Shown: positions 50,932-61,782 of the stretch, piece by piece
How positions within the stretch are numbered: position 1 is the first letter of the stretch
Layout: the number at the start of each line of letters is the position of its first letter
Origin: Hyphomicrobium sp.
GTDB taxonomy: Bacteria; Pseudomonadota; Alphaproteobacteria; Rhizobiales; Hyphomicrobiaceae
DNA: 64,000 bases
Assembly (NCBI GenBank): GCA_022844105.1
Contig: JALHMJ010000004.1
Span: 124,001 to 188,000 of the forward strand
Direction: 5' to 3'
The notes under the pieces: generated by a model
The model's database searches: none
Told to the model about the DNA's origin: nothing
Seen by the model: only the letters and a program-made list of their open reading frames with translations
Translations under genes and position numbers: made by a program

Positions 50932-53900
50932 ATGCAGACCGCACTTGCGGGAAAAGATGCCTCACTTGCGGGCCAGAAGTGGCGCTTCTTCATCGACCGC
51001 GGCGGCACTTTTACAGACGTCGTGGCCAGTGATCCCAATGGCCGGCTCCACGTTCGCAAGGTCTTGTCCGTCAACCCGGCCGCCTACGCTGACGCGGCAC
51101 TTCACGCCATCCGCCAATTCCTGCTACTGCCCTCCGCTGCACCAATTCCTGCCGCCCGCGTCGAAGTAATCAAAATGGGTACGACCGTCGCGACCAATGC
51201 TCTCTTGGAGCGCAAAGGCGCTCCGACCGCACTTGTCATCACGCGTGGCTTTGCCGATGCGCTGGAAATCGGAACTCAAGCCCGCCCCGATATCTTCGCC
51301 AAAGCCGTCATCAAACCCGATATGCTCTACGACCGGGTCATCGAAGTCCGCGAGCGCATTCTGTCCGACGGCGTCACAGATCTAGCGCTCGATGAAGCCG
51401 CACTCGAGCAAGATCTGACCCGAGCGCGAGCCGACGGCATCGCAGCCGTCGCGATTGTTTTCATGCATGCCTGGGCCTTCCCCGAACATGAAATCCGCGC
51501 CGCCGCAATCGCGCGCCGATTGGGCTTCGCGCAAGTCTCGGTCAGCCATGAAGTCTCGCCACTTGTCAAACTGATCGGGCGCGGCGACACGACCGTTGCC
51601 GACGCCTACCTCTCCCCCGTGCTTGATGGCTACGTCGCCTCTCTCATCGCCAGCCTTGCCGCCGACGGCGACGATCGCACCCGCCTGATGTTCATGGCCT
51701 CGTCCGGCGGCATGACGGCGGCGGATCGGTTTCACGCCCGCGATGCGATCCTGTCCGGCCCGGCCGGCGGCATCGTCGCCATGGCCGAAACGGCGCGCCT
51801 TGCCGGTTTCGACCGCGTAATCGGCTTCGACATGGGCGGCACATCGACAGACGTGTCCCATTTCGCCGGCGTCTACGAGCGCTCCTTCGAAACGGAAATC
51901 GCCGGCGTTCGCCTGCGCGTCCCCATGCTCGATATCCACACGGTTGCAGCCGGTGGCGGCTCCATCATTCGCTATGATGCCAACTGCCTCCGCGTCGGTC
52001 CGCAAAGTGCCGGCTCCGATCCAGGACCAAAGTGCTACCGCAAGGGCGGGCCACTCACCCTCACCGACGCCAACATGATGCTCGGCAAACTCGACCCGGC
52101 AAGCTTTCCCCATCTCTTCGGCGCGGACGGCAATCTTGCCCCGGATCAGGACGCCGTCCACGCTGCTTTCCAACATTTGGCCCACGACATGGGCATCGCC
52201 GACCCGCACGAAGTCGCCGACGGCGCCGTCCGTGTCGGTGTCGAGAACATGGCCGCCGCCATTCGCCGCATCTCGATCGAACGCGGCTACGACGTATCGG
52301 CGTATGCATTGCAATGTTTCGGTTCCGCCGGGGGCCAGCACGCCTGCCTGATTGCGGACGCGCTCGGGATGACCACAATTCTCATCCACCCGCTCTCCGG
52401 CGTGCTGTCGGCCTGGGGCATGGCGCTCGCGCCCCAGCGTGCGAGCCGCGAACGCTCCGTCGAACTGCCGTTCGGCGACCACGCGCTCCGATCGATCGAG
52501 GATTTGGCCTGGGACCTCGGCAACGCCGCAACGGAAGCGCTCCTCGATCAAGGCGTCGAGCATGACGACATCGCCCTCGAGACGCGCCTGCATCTGGCCT
52601 ACACCGGCACCGATACGGCGCTCCCAGTCGCTCTCTCCGAGCCCGACATCATGCTTACCGACTTCGAAACCTTGCACAGGCGTCGCTTCGGGTTCATCTC
52701 GCCCGGCAAGCCGATCCGAATTGCACTTGTCGAAGTCGAGGCTAGCGGACAATCCGCCTCGCCCGACGTCGTCTTTCCCGCTGCCGGTCCGTCGTCTCTC
52801 CCCCCCGGTTCGACGCGGCCGTTCTACTCCAATGGCACCTGGCACGATGCGGCCGTCTACGATCGTTCCGCCATGACGCCCGAAAATTCCATTACCGGCC
52901 CCGCCATCATCCTCGAACCGCACCAGAGCGTTGTCGTCGAAGCAGGGTGGACAGCCGCGCTGACGCCACGCGCCGATCTCATCCTGACGCGCGCTGCGCC
53001 GCCGCAAGCACCGGCCAGTTCCGAGACGAAGAAAACGCCCAACCCGATCCTCCTCGAAGTGTTTGCCAACCGCTTCAAGTCCATCGCCGAGGATATGGGC
53101 GAAGCGCTGCGCGCCACGGCCCGCTCCGTGAATATCAAGGAGCGCCTTGATTTCTCCTGCGCCGTCTTTGACAGCAGTGGCGCACTCGTCGCCAACGCAC
53201 CGCACGTGCCCGTCCACCTCGGCAGCATGGACAGCGCCGTCGCCGCCGTCCGCGAAGCATTCGATTCCGCCATGTACGACGGCGACAGCTTCATGTTGAA
53301 CGCTCCGTACAAAGGCGGCACGCACCTTCCCGATATCACGGTAGTAACACCCGTTTTCGCCGGCAGCGGGACGCCGTCGTTCTATGTCGCGAGCCGCGGC
53401 CACCACGCCGATATTGGCGGCCTGGCACCCGGCTCGATGAGCCCGCGGGCCATCTCCGTCGAAGAGGAAGGCGTCTATATCGAGCCGGTCCGCCTTGTTG
53501 CCGGCGGACACTTCCTTGAAGCGCAAACGCGCGCCGTGCTCGGGTCCGCCCGCTATCCCGCGCGCAACCCGGACGAAAACATCGCCGACCTCAAGGCGCA
53601 GCTCGCCGCCAACACGCGCGGCGCATCCGAACTGGCCCGCATCGCCAGTGAGTTCGGGATCGATACCGTTGCCCGCTATATGGGTCACGTCCTCGACAAC
53701 GGCGAAGCCGCCATTCGCACACTGCTTGCCACTCTGCAGGGGGGCCGGGCCCGCATCGAAACGGACCAGGGCATGGCGATCGAAGTCGCCATCACCATCG
53801 ACAACAGCGCCCGCACCGCCGTGGTCGATTTCGCCGGAACTTCGCCACAGCAGCTAACGAGTTTCAACGCCCCCGCGCCCGTGACGCGCGCGGCTGTGCT

Positions 53901-54567
53901 CTACGTCTTCCGCGTGCTGGCCGGTGGCCCCATTCCGCTCAACGCCGGGTGCCTGCGTCCTATCGAAATCCGCATCCCCGGCGGTTCGATGCTCAAGCCC
54001 GCCTATCCCGCACCCGTCGTTGCCGGCAACACCGAGACGAGCCAGATCGTCACCAACGCACTGTTCGCCGCGCTCCGCCAAATGGCCCCGTCGCAAGGCA
54101 CGATGAACAACCTCACCTTCGGCAATAGCCGCGTCCAGTATTATGAAACCATCGCGTCCGGCTCACCTGCTGGACCGGACTTCGACGGCACGGCCGCCGT
54201 CCACGCACACATGACCAACACCCGTATGACGGACGCAGAAATTCTCGAGCTGCGCTATCCCGTCGTCGTCGAGGAATTCGCGATCCGCCGTGGTTCAGGC
54301 GGACGCGGACGCCACAGCAGCGGCGACGGCACCCGCCGCGCCATCCGCTTTCGCCAGCCGATGCACATTGCAATGCTCTCCGGTTATCGCACCATGCAGC
54401 CACCCGGCCTGGACGGCGGCTCGCCGGGCCAATGTGGCCGCAACACCATACGTCGGGCGGATGGCACAGTTTTCGACCTTGGCGGTTGTGGCGAATTCGA
54501 CGCCGCCGCCGGTGACGTTCTGATTGTCGAAACACCAACCGGCGGCGGCTTTGGCACGCCTGACTGA
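50932..54567 (+). CDS. oplAH: 5-oxoprolinase, fused hydantoinase A and B type
   Basis: 1211 residues. ATP-dependent 5-oxoprolinase opens 5-oxo-L-proline to glutamate. The HyuA half (about 15-690) has [35 protein letters not shown] and [14 protein letters not shown]. The HyuB half (about 705-1210) starts with [20 protein letters not shown] and includes [18 protein letters not shown] fused single-chain form is the normal eukaryote-like arrangement. It is alone on its strand. Other members of the family act on hydantoins or acetone, so the substrate is an inference. Confidence 0.9.
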   Translation: MQTALAGKDASLAGQKWRFFIDRGGTFTDVVASDPNGRLHVRKVLSVNPAAYADAALHAIRQFLLLPSAAPIPAARVEVIKMGTTVATNALLERKGAPTALVITRGFADALEIGTQARPDIFAKAVIKPDMLYDRVIEVRERILSDGVTDLALDEAALEQDLTRARADGIAAVAIVFMHAWAFPEHEIRAAAIARRLGFAQVSVSHEVSPLVKLIGRGDTTVADAYLSPVLDGYVASLIASLAADGDDRTRLMFMASSGGMTAADRFHARDAILSGPAGGIVAMAETARLAGFDRVIGFDMGGTSTDVSHFAGVYERSFETEIAGVRLRVPMLDIHTVAAGGGSIIRYDANCLRVGPQSAGSDPGPKCYRKGGPLTLTDANMMLGKLDPASFPHLFGADGNLAPDQDAVHAAFQHLAHDMGIADPHEVADGAVRVGVENMAAAIRRISIERGYDVSAYALQCFGSAGGQHACLIADALGMTTILIHPLSGVLSAWGMALAPQRASRERSVELPFGDHALRSIEDLAWDLGNAATEALLDQGVEHDDIALETRLHLAYTGTDTALPVALSEPDIMLTDFETLHRRRFGFISPGKPIRIALVEVEASGQSASPDVVFPAAGPSSLPPGSTRPFYSNGTWHDAAVYDRSAMTPENSITGPAIILEPHQSVVVEAGWTAALTPRADLILTRAAPPQAPASSETKKTPNPILLEVFANRFKSIAEDMGEALRATARSVNIKERLDFSCAVFDSSGALVANAPHVPVHLGSMDSAVAAVREAFDSAMYDGDSFMLNAPYKGGTHLPDITVVTPVFAGSGTPSFYVASRGHHADIGGLAPGSMSPRAISVEEEGVYIEPVRLVAGGHFLEAQTRAVLGSARYPARNPDENIADLKAQLAANTRGASELARIASEFGIDTVARYMGHVLDNGEAAIRTLLATLQGGRARIETDQGMAIEVAITIDNSARTAVVDFAGTSPQQLTSFNAPAPVTRAAVLYVFRVLAGGPIPLNAGCLRPIEIRIPGGSMLKPAYPAPVVAGNTETSQIVTNALFAALRQMAPSQGTMNNLTFGNSRVQYYETIASGSPAGPDFDGTAAVHAHMTNTRMTDAEILELRYPVVVEEFAIRRGSGGRGRHSSGDGTRRAIRFRQPMHIAMLSGYRTMQPPGLDGGSPGQCGRNTIRRADGTVFDLGGCGEFDAAAGDVLIVETPTGGGFGTPD

Positions 54568-54707
54568 GCGCACAACACGCAATGTTACTCCGTCACAAAC
54601 ACGGCCGAACTGTTATGCCCCGTCGTCCCCGGCCCTTGCTCGGGAACTAGAATCTGCCATCCTCGGGAAGTTATCCCAATCGACAGCCGTCGAGGAAGGC
54701 CAACGGA

Positions 54708-55547
54708 ATGCAAAAGGCTGCACGCATCTCTGTGATGGCCGCGATCCTGGCGACGTTCGCCGGGCCCGCAGCAATTGCCGAACCGTTCACATTCACGCTT
54801 GTTTCGCCTGAAGCCGATATGACGGCCCGCGAAATCACCGAGAACCTCTACAAAGCCAAAGCTGGCGAACGTCCCGATCTATCCGGCCGCGATCTCACCT
54901 ACCTCGATCTATCGACGATCGACTTCAAGGGGGCGAGCCTCGCCCGCACGGACCTTTACGGCACTGACTTCACGGGCGCCAATCTCAAGGGCACGGACCT
55001 GTCCGCAACACGGCTCGATCGGGCGGTCCTTATCCGCGCCGACCTTTCGGGTGCCAACCTCGCCGGTGCCACCATTCTGCGCCCGACGGTCTATTCCGAC
55101 ATGCACAACCTGCTGACCGACGCTCCGCGCTTTTCCGGCGCCAACCTGCGCGCCATCAAGGTTCAAGCGGATCTCTCTGGCGCCGATTTCCGCGGCGCCG
55201 ATCTGACCGACGCCGATTTCCACCCGCTTGAAGATCGTCCCGGTGAAGGCACGCTCACGACATTGCGCAAGAACGTCATCAAGTCGTGCGATTTTTCCGG
55301 CGCCACGCTCGTCCGCGCCAATTTTTCCGAAGCGGTGCTGACGTTTTCCCGCATGACGGGCGCCGACCTGCGTGATGCCAATCTGGCCGGCGCCGACCTT
55401 TCCAAAGTCGATTTCACAGGCGCCGACCTGACCGGCGCCAATTTTGAAAACGCCGATCTCGACGGGGCCAACTTGGCCGGCGCTCGCGGCCTCGACGCCG
55501 TTAAGGGCTTCGATACAGTGCGCAACCTGGAGAAGGCATTTCGCTAA
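54708..55547 (+). CDS. Exported pentapeptide-repeat protein
   Basis: 279 residues with a signal peptide (ISVMAAILATFAGPAAIAEP). From about residue 60 to 260 it consists of A(D/N)LxG-type pentapeptide repeats (ADLSGANLAG, ANLKGTDLSA, ADLTGANFEN), interrupted by one short non-repeat insert near 175-200 (HPLEDRPGEGTLTTLRKN). Such proteins form a right-handed four-sided beta helix. Function unknown. Confidence 0.88.
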   Translation: MQKAARISVMAAILATFAGPAAIAEPFTFTLVSPEADMTAREITENLYKAKAGERPDLSGRDLTYLDLSTIDFKGASLARTDLYGTDFTGANLKGTDLSATRLDRAVLIRADLSGANLAGATILRPTVYSDMHNLLTDAPRFSGANLRAIKVQADLSGADFRGADLTDADFHPLEDRPGEGTLTTLRKNVIKSCDFSGATLVRANFSEAVLTFSRMTGADLRDANLAGADLSKVDFTGADLTGANFENADLDGANLAGARGLDAVKGFDTVRNLEKAFR

Positions 55548-55556
55548 GAAAGCTCT

Positions 55557-56921
55557 TTAAGCGTTGATGTAATCGTCGACGACGCGATTGGGCTTGGGCA
55601 CGTCGGTGACGAACGTCTCGAGCGCCTCCAAGCCGCGCGGCACCGGTCCGCCATACGCCCAGTCGAGCAATTCCACCGTGTGCACGACGGGAATGCTCAT
55701 CCCGCCGGCGAGCTGCGTGATGCAGCCGATGTTGCCGGCCGCCACCACATCCGGCCGCATTGTTTTGATGTTCTGCACCTTCCGGTCCCGCAGCTGTGTC
55801 GCGATTTCCGGCTGCAGGATGTTGTACGTCCCGGCCGATCCGCAGCAAATGTGCCCCTCGGGAACATCAACCACCTTGAAGCCCGCCCGCGCCAGCAATT
55901 CCTTCGGCTCGTCGGTAATTCCCTGCCCGTGCTGGAGTGAACATGCGGAATGATACGCGACCTTGATCGATGACCAGCGCACCGGCGCGCCAATGCCAAT
56001 GCCGGCCACGAATTCGCTCACGTCACGCGCCAGCTCGGCGATCTTCTTCGCCGGACCTGCGTATTTGGGATCGTCGGCAAGCAGATGACCGTAATCCTTC
56101 ACCATCGTGCCACAGCCCGAAGCATTGATCAGAACGGCGTCAACCGGCCCCTTGCCGATCTCCTTCATCCACGCATCGATATTGCGTCGCGCCTGCGCCT
56201 TCGCCTCGCCCTCACGTCCCAGATGATGCACGAGCGCTCCACAACACCCCGCACCCGGCGCCACCGCGACGTCGATTCCTCGCCGGGCTAGCAATCGGAT
56301 GGTCGCGTCATTGATCGAGGGCCGCAAAACCTGTTGCGCGCATCCGGCCAGCATGATGACGCGCGCCCGCCTTTCGGCCTTGGTCAGAGCCGTTCCAGGT
56401 CCAGAAAAGCGTGCCGCCCGCGGCAGCACCGCCGGAGCCATATCGATCATTGTCGCCAGTTCCGTCAAACCAAGCCGCCGCATCATCCCACGGAATGGAC
56501 GGCCCAGCGGGGCCGCTCGCAGCGCCCAACGGAACCGCCTCGGATATGGCACGATCCGCGCCAGAAATTCGCGCATGAAGCGCGCTTTCGAAGCGCCCGG
56601 CGCGCGCTCTTCAATGTAGGCGCGGGCATGGTCAACCAAATGCATGTAGTCGACACCGGAGGGACAGGTCGTCATGCACGACAAACACGACAAGCAGCGA
56701 TCGATATGACGGCGAACTTCGACACTTGGGTCGCGCCCGCTCTCGAACATGTCCTTCATCAGGTAGATGCGGCCGCGCGGGCTGTCTCGCTCGTCGCCGA
56801 GCACGACGTAGGTCGAGCAGACCGCCGTGCATAGGCCGCAGTGCACGCACCGGCGCAGGATTTGGTCTGCCTCGGCCAGGCGCGGATCACGAAGCTGCTC
56901 GGCCGTGAAATTCGTCTGCAT
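55557..56921 (-). CDS. glcF: Glycolate oxidase iron-sulfur subunit GlcF
   Basis: 454 residues. GlcF carries two [4Fe-4S] clusters that take electrons from GlcD/GlcE to the quinone pool. The cluster motifs RCVHCGLCTAVC (near 28) and RCLSCLSCMTTCPSG (near 82) are intact, followed by two CCG domains (GAGCCGALVHHLG; HICCGSAGTYNIL). It is third in glcD-glcE-glcF, on the minus strand, 39 bases after glcE. Confidence 0.93.
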   Translation of the reverse strand: MQTNFTAEQLRDPRLAEADQILRRCVHCGLCTAVCSTYVVLGDERDSPRGRIYLMKDMFESGRDPSVEVRRHIDRCLSCLSCMTTCPSGVDYMHLVDHARAYIEERAPGASKARFMREFLARIVPYPRRFRWALRAAPLGRPFRGMMRRLGLTELATMIDMAPAVLPRAARFSGPGTALTKAERRARVIMLAGCAQQVLRPSINDATIRLLARRGIDVAVAPGAGCCGALVHHLGREGEAKAQARRNIDAWMKEIGKGPVDAVLINASGCGTMVKDYGHLLADDPKYAGPAKKIAELARDVSEFVAGIGIGAPVRWSSIKVAYHSACSLQHGQGITDEPKELLARAGFKVVDVPEGHICCGSAGTYNILQPEIATQLRDRKVQNIKTMRPDVVAAGNIGCITQLAGGMSIPVVHTVELLDWAYGGPVPRGLEALETFVTDVPKPNRVVDDYINA

Positions 56922-56960
56922 TGCGTCTCCTGTGCCGGATCGTCGCGAACGGCGTCGTCC

Positions 56961-58181
56961 TCACATCGTCTGATACATCCGGCCGGGATTGAGAAGACCC
57001 TGTGGATCGAAGGCAAGTTTGAGTCCGCGTGAAAGTTTCTCCAGCCCCGGCGCCTGTGGTTGGAACACATCCACTTCGCGGCGCACGGACTCATTCGCTC
57101 GAATGAGCGTCGCATGCCCGCCCGCAATAGCCACCGCCCGACGGATGTCAGCCGCGCCGGCATCGGCACAATCTGGAATTTCTAGCCACACCAGTCCGCC
57201 CGACCAGTCATACGTCGCCTCGACCGGCATATGCCGCCGCAAGGTGGCAACGAGATCGGCGGCCTTGCGCGGCGACGTCGAGATCCGCCACAGAATTGCG
57301 TCTGAGTGAGGCGTAAAGGCCATCCGCCGCAACTCGCCCCAGAATGAAAGCGACGCTTCCAGGTCGAGTTCGACAGGCCGGCCGTACGCCTTCAGAGCAT
57401 CGATAAGCCGGCTCTTGCGGTACCGCACCGACTTCATGAAATTCTCGATCCGCAACGCCGTCAGCGATGTTTTCTGGCCCGCCAGCGGCGCCGTTCCGAT
57501 GCGCGCGGCATGTCCGGACGTCAAATGCACCGTGCCCGAAACTTCATAAGGCGTGCCCATGGCCAACGACAACAGTTCGACCGCCAGATCTTCCGGCAAG
57601 CCCGAATACACGATGGTCGCAATGTCATCGGGAAGCGGCGCCACCTTGAACGTCACTTCCGTCATGATGGCCAGCGTTCCCCAGCTGCCCGTCAACGCGC
57701 GAGCCACATCGTATCCCGTCACGTTCTTCATGACGCGGCCGCCGGACTTGAACTGCTCCGCCCGCCCGTTGACCCCGCGCATCCCGATCAGATGATCGCG
57801 CGCTGACCCGACGCTGATGCGCCGCGCACCCGAATTGTTGGTCGCAAAAACGCCCCCGATCGTCGCCTGACCACCGGGCGAAGCCAAAGCCGCGCTGAAA
57901 TCGAGCGGCTCGAATGGCAGCATTTGCCCGCGCGAGGCAAGCTCGACTTCGATCTGCGAAAGCGGTGTTCCGGCCCGCGCCGACATCACCAGTTCCGTCG
58001 GCTCATAGAGCGTGATGCCGCGCAAGCTTGCGGTCGTGATCATGGCGGAGGCGTCAACCGGATGCCCGATCGCACGCTTGGTGCCAGAGCCGACCACCTC
58101 GACGGGCCTATTCTGTTCGCCGCACTGCGTAATCAGGCTTTTCAGCTCCCAATCGGCAGCAGGTCTGAGAAGTTCACTCAC
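56961..58181 (-). CDS. glcE: Glycolate oxidase FAD-binding subunit GlcE
   Basis: 406 residues. A FAD-binding (type 4, PCMH) domain with VVGSGTKRAIG, SPGGQATIGGVFATNNSGARR and DHLIGMRGVNG, then a C-terminal domain typical of GlcE. It forms the glycolate oxidase complex with GlcD and GlcF, which makes glyoxylate. It lies 16 bases after glcD and should be co-transcribed. Confidence 0.92.
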   Translation of the reverse strand: MSELLRPAADWELKSLITQCGEQNRPVEVVGSGTKRAIGHPVDASAMITTASLRGITLYEPTELVMSARAGTPLSQIEVELASRGQMLPFEPLDFSAALASPGGQATIGGVFATNNSGARRISVGSARDHLIGMRGVNGRAEQFKSGGRVMKNVTGYDVARALTGSWGTLAIMTEVTFKVAPLPDDIATIVYSGLPEDLAVELLSLAMGTPYEVSGTVHLTSGHAARIGTAPLAGQKTSLTALRIENFMKSVRYRKSRLIDALKAYGRPVELDLEASLSFWGELRRMAFTPHSDAILWRISTSPRKAADLVATLRRHMPVEATYDWSGGLVWLEIPDCADAGAADIRRAVAIAGGHATLIRANESVRREVDVFQPQAPGLEKLSRGLKLAFDPQGLLNPGRMYQTM

Positions 58182-58197
58182 GGATATCTAACCCCAC

Positions 58198-59679
58198 TCA
58201 CTCGGCAGCCACCGGGGTCACGGCCACGGGCGGCCCGGCGCGGATAGGCTGCGGTCGCCCGTCGAGCGGGAAGACCTTCGCCGGGTTCAACAGCCACGCC
58301 GGATCGAAGAGTGTCTTGATCCGCATTTGCTGCGCCAGATCCACATCCGAAAATTGCACCCGCATCAAATCGCGCTTTTCGATGCCGACCCCGTGCTCGC
58401 CCGTCAGGCAGCCACCGACAGACACGCACAACCGCAGAATGTCCGCGCCCGCCTGTTCCGCCCGCTCGGCCTGTCGCAGGTCGTTGGCGTCGTACATGAC
58501 GAGCGGATGCAGATTGCCATCTCCGGCATGGAACACGTTCGCCACGCCAAGGCCATAGCGGCTGCAGATGTTGCCGATCTCCTCCAGCACATGTGTGAGC
58601 TGCGACAACGGAATTGTGCCGTCCATGCACAGATAGTCGGCCTTGCGTCCGATGGCGCCGAACGCACTTTTCCGGCCCTTCCAGATTCTGGCGCTCTGCG
58701 CATCATCCGCGCTGATGATGAGCGATGTCGGCCCCAGTTCCTCCGCAAGTCCCGCGATATACGCAAGTCTGTCGCCGATTTCCTCTTCCGAGCCTTCGAC
58801 CTCGACGATGAGAAGCGCCTCGACGTCGAGCGGATAACCGGCTTTGGCAAACGCCTCGCAGACCTCGATCGCCGGCCGGTCCATGAATTCGATCGCCACC
58901 GGCACGATTCCCGACGCGATGATCCGCGATACACAAATACTGGCTTTGGCCGTCGACTCGAACCCGATCAGCATCGGCCGCGCCCCTTCTGCCTGAGGCA
59001 GGATGCGCACCGTTGCTTCCGTCACGACGCCGAGCTGTCCCTCCGATCCGACGACCAGCGCAAGGAGATCGTAGCCCTCCGCGTCGAGATGATCGCCGCC
59101 GATATCGACGATTGAGCCGTCCATCATGACCAGCTTGACGCCCAGGATGTTGTTGGTGGTCACGCCGTATTTCAGGCAGTGCGCGCCACCGGAGTTCATC
59201 GCGATGTTGCCGGCAAGCGTACACGCGAGTTGGCTCGACGGATCGGGCGCATAGAAAAAGCCATTCGGCCCTACCGCTGCCGAGATCGCCAGATTGGTGA
59301 TACCGGTCTGCACCCGCGCCGTCCGCGCCGACGTGTCGATTTCAATCACCTTGTTCATGCGCGACACGCCGACAACGATGGCGTCCTCGGCCGGCAGCGC
59401 CCCACCGCACAACGAGGTCCCCGCGCCGCGGGGCACGACCTTGATGCCGTTCTGATGACAATACCCAAGGACCGCGGCAACCACCTCCGTCGTCTCGGGT
59501 AGGATCACGGCAAGCGGCAGTCGTTTGTAAGCGGTGAACGCGTCGGTTTCGTATGCGCGCCGTCCATCGACATCCGAGATAATGGCCCGCGCACCAACGA
59601 TGGCGGTCAAATCCTTCACGATCGCATCGCGTCGATCGACGATGTCGGCATCGGGGTGCGGCAGTTCAATCGACGTCAT
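58198..59679 (-). CDS. glcD: Glycolate oxidase catalytic subunit GlcD
   Basis: 493 residues. The FAD_binding_4 domain has KVVPRGAGTSLCGGALP, AGNIAMNSGGAHCLKYG, and the C-terminal FAD-oxidase domain ends with the signature TGEHGVGIEKRDLM. ATG 59679 is chosen because AAAGGG lies 6 bases upstream; the frame opens at 59709. First gene of glcDEF. Relatives include D-lactate dehydrogenases, so D-lactate could be a side substrate. It is divergent from the LysR gene. Confidence 0.92.
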   Translation of the reverse strand: MTSIELPHPDADIVDRRDAIVKDLTAIVGARAIISDVDGRRAYETDAFTAYKRLPLAVILPETTEVVAAVLGYCHQNGIKVVPRGAGTSLCGGALPAEDAIVVGVSRMNKVIEIDTSARTARVQTGITNLAISAAVGPNGFFYAPDPSSQLACTLAGNIAMNSGGAHCLKYGVTTNNILGVKLVMMDGSIVDIGGDHLDAEGYDLLALVVGSEGQLGVVTEATVRILPQAEGARPMLIGFESTAKASICVSRIIASGIVPVAIEFMDRPAIEVCEAFAKAGYPLDVEALLIVEVEGSEEEIGDRLAYIAGLAEELGPTSLIISADDAQSARIWKGRKSAFGAIGRKADYLCMDGTIPLSQLTHVLEEIGNICSRYGLGVANVFHAGDGNLHPLVMYDANDLRQAERAEQAGADILRLCVSVGGCLTGEHGVGIEKRDLMRVQFSDVDLAQQMRIKTLFDPAWLLNPAKVFPLDGRPQPIRAGPPVAVTPVAAE

Positions 59680-59916
59680 TGCAGCCCTTTCCCGCAGGCG
59701 ATGAAGCACAACGTACCATCCCGGCCGACTTGGTTAACAGGTTCATTTGCCGACATCTTTGCGCTCCCTCGGCGGACCTGATGATTTTCAACGCTGCGGA
59801 ATAGGTGTTAGTCGTCCTAAGCAGCGCGATGTCACAATCCGAACAAGGCGGAGCGACATTCAACATTCAGTTGAAAGTCCTGAGACGCGCAACGTTAAAC
59901 GTTTTGAGGCGGCACC

Positions 59917-60900
59917 GTGACAGCTATCAGTGACTTCGACATCTTCGCACGCGTCGCAAGGACCGGCAACATGTCGGCGGCCGGCCGCGAGATGGGCTTG
60001 TCGCCCGCCGTCGTGTCGAAGCGGATCAGCCTGCTCGAGGAGCGGCTCGGGGCTCGCCTGTTCCAGCGCACCACTCGTCAATTGACACTGACTGAAACCG
60101 GCGAAGGCTACTTCCGCCGCGTGATCGATATTCTGAGCCTCATCTCCGAGGCCGACGACTTCGTCAGCCGCCGCAACACCAACCCGCGCGGGCAGCTGAA
60201 GGTTACCGCTCCCACGTCGTTCAGCCGCTTTCATTTGGCTCCCTACCTGCCGGAGTTTCTTCAGACCTACCCCGAAATCCAGCTCGACCTGCATCTGACC
60301 GACAATTTCGTCGACATTATTCGCGACGGCTTCGATCTCGCCATCCGCATTGGTGAATTGCAGGACAGCTCACTCGTTGCGCGCAAACTCTCGCCCGACA
60401 CCCGCGTCATCGTCGCGGCCCCGTCTTATCTCGAAAAGCACGGCACGCCAAAGTCACTGAAAGACCTTGATGACCACAACTGTCTGAGCGCGGGAGCGCA
60501 GGAATCTTGGTCCCTTGAAGGTCCCAGCGGCCCACAGGAGGTGCGCGTCAAAGGCAACATCCGTTCCAATTCGGCCGACCTGATCCGCGAAGCGCTCATC
60601 GGCGGCCTCGGACTTGGCCTCCGCGGCACCTGGGAAATCGGTCCCGAACTGCGCGCCGGCAAGCTCAAGGTTGTCCTGCCGCAGTATCGCGGGTCAACGA
60701 AGATGGCAATTTTTGCCGTCTATCCCTCGCGCGATTTCATGCCGGCCAAAGTCGACGTATTCCTGGATTTCCTCGGAAAGCATTTCGGCCCCGATCCGTA
60801 CTGGGAAAAAGATATCGGTCTCGGCAACCGTCCAGCTGCGGCCAAATCCGCTCCACGTCCGGCCCGCGCCGCCGGCAAGCGAGCCGGTGACACCGCCTGA
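59917..60900 (+). CDS. LysR-family transcriptional regulator
   Basis: 327 residues. The N-terminal winged helix-turn-helix (residues 5-62; GNMSAAGREMGLSPAVVSKR, then LGARLFQRTTRQLTLTE) is followed by the effector-binding domain and an Ala/Arg/Pro-rich tail. The start is GTG 59917. It is divergent from glcDEF and upstream of lutABC, so glycolate, lactate or related acids are candidate effectors, but the link is by position only. Confidence 0.9.
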   Translation: MTAISDFDIFARVARTGNMSAAGREMGLSPAVVSKRISLLEERLGARLFQRTTRQLTLTETGEGYFRRVIDILSLISEADDFVSRRNTNPRGQLKVTAPTSFSRFHLAPYLPEFLQTYPEIQLDLHLTDNFVDIIRDGFDLAIRIGELQDSSLVARKLSPDTRVIVAAPSYLEKHGTPKSLKDLDDHNCLSAGAQESWSLEGPSGPQEVRVKGNIRSNSADLIREALIGGLGLGLRGTWEIGPELRAGKLKVVLPQYRGSTKMAIFAVYPSRDFMPAKVDVFLDFLGKHFGPDPYWEKDIGLGNRPAAAKSAPRPARAAGKRAGDTA

Positions 60901-61008
60901 GGCAACACCAAGCCACCCGTTGCCCTGAACCCCGCACTCCCGTATCCGTGGGTCCTTAACCACCGCGAGCCAATCCACCACGAGCCAATCCTCCGCGAGA
61001 GTGACCCC

Positions 61009-61782
61009 ATGCAGGCTGCACGTGCCGGCCTCTTCGTCACATGCCTGATCGATCTGATCCGACCTTCCGCCGGGTTTGCCGCCGCGCGCCTGATCGAAGG
61101 TGCTGGCTGCACGGTCGTCGTGCCAGATCGCCAAACCTGCTGTGGCCAGCCGGCCTACAATTCCGGCGACCGGTCGGGCGCGCTCGCTCTCGCCTTGCAA
61201 ACCGTGCGCGCCTTCGCCGATTGCGACTACGTCGTCGTCCCATCCGGTTCATGCGCCGCCATGCTCAAAATCCATTACCCGCGACTGTTTGCAAACGCTG
61301 ACGCCGCGACGCAGAAAGACGTGTCGGCCTTTGCGGCCAAAGTCCACGAACTGTGCGCCTTTCTCGCCGACGTCCGCCACATCGACGCTGTGCCCGGCCG
61401 CTATCAGGGCCGCGTGACGTATCACGACGCCTGCTCGGGCCTGCGCGAACTCGGCATCAAATCGGCGCCACGCAAATTGCTGGCACTCGTCCCCGGCGTC
61501 GATCTTAACGAAATGAGCGAACCGGAAGCCTGCTGCGGCTTCGGCGGTCTCTTTGCCGAAAAGTATCCGGGCATCTCCAATGCGATCGTCACCCGCAAAC
61601 TGGACGACGCCACTGCGGCCGATGCCGGTCTTCTCCTCGCCGGCGATCTCGGTTGCCTCATGAACATTGCCGGCAAAATGAGCCGCACCGGCTGTTCTGT
61701 CGCTTGCCGTCATATCGCTGAAGTGCTGGCCGGCGAACTTTCCGATCCGCCCATCGGGCGTGGCCCGGCGGAACACCCGTGA
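61009..61782 (+). CDS. lutA: Lactate utilization protein A (Fe-S, CCG domains)
   Basis: 257 residues. Two CCG domains bind iron-sulfur or heterodisulfide-type clusters: TCCGQPAYNSG with VVPSGSCAAMLK, and YHDACSGLREL with PEACCGFGGLF. LutABC oxidizes L-lactate to pyruvate in other bacteria. It overlaps lutB by four bases (GTGA). Confidence 0.92.
   Translation: MQAARAGLFVTCLIDLIRPSAGFAAARLIEGAGCTVVVPDRQTCCGQPAYNSGDRSGALALALQTVRAFADCDYVVVPSGSCAAMLKIHYPRLFANADAATQKDVSAFAAKVHELCAFLADVRHIDAVPGRYQGRVTYHDACSGLRELGIKSAPRKLLALVPGVDLNEMSEPEACCGFGGLFAEKYPGISNAIVTRKLDDATAADAGLLLAGDLGCLMNIAGKMSRTGCSVACRHIAEVLAGELSDPPIGRGPAEHP

Noticed and set aside
51382-53688. Long minus-strand open frame (768 codons)
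   Set aside because: It lies antisense to the 5-oxoprolinase gene, whose two halves have clear family motifs. Long antisense frames are common in GC-rich genes.
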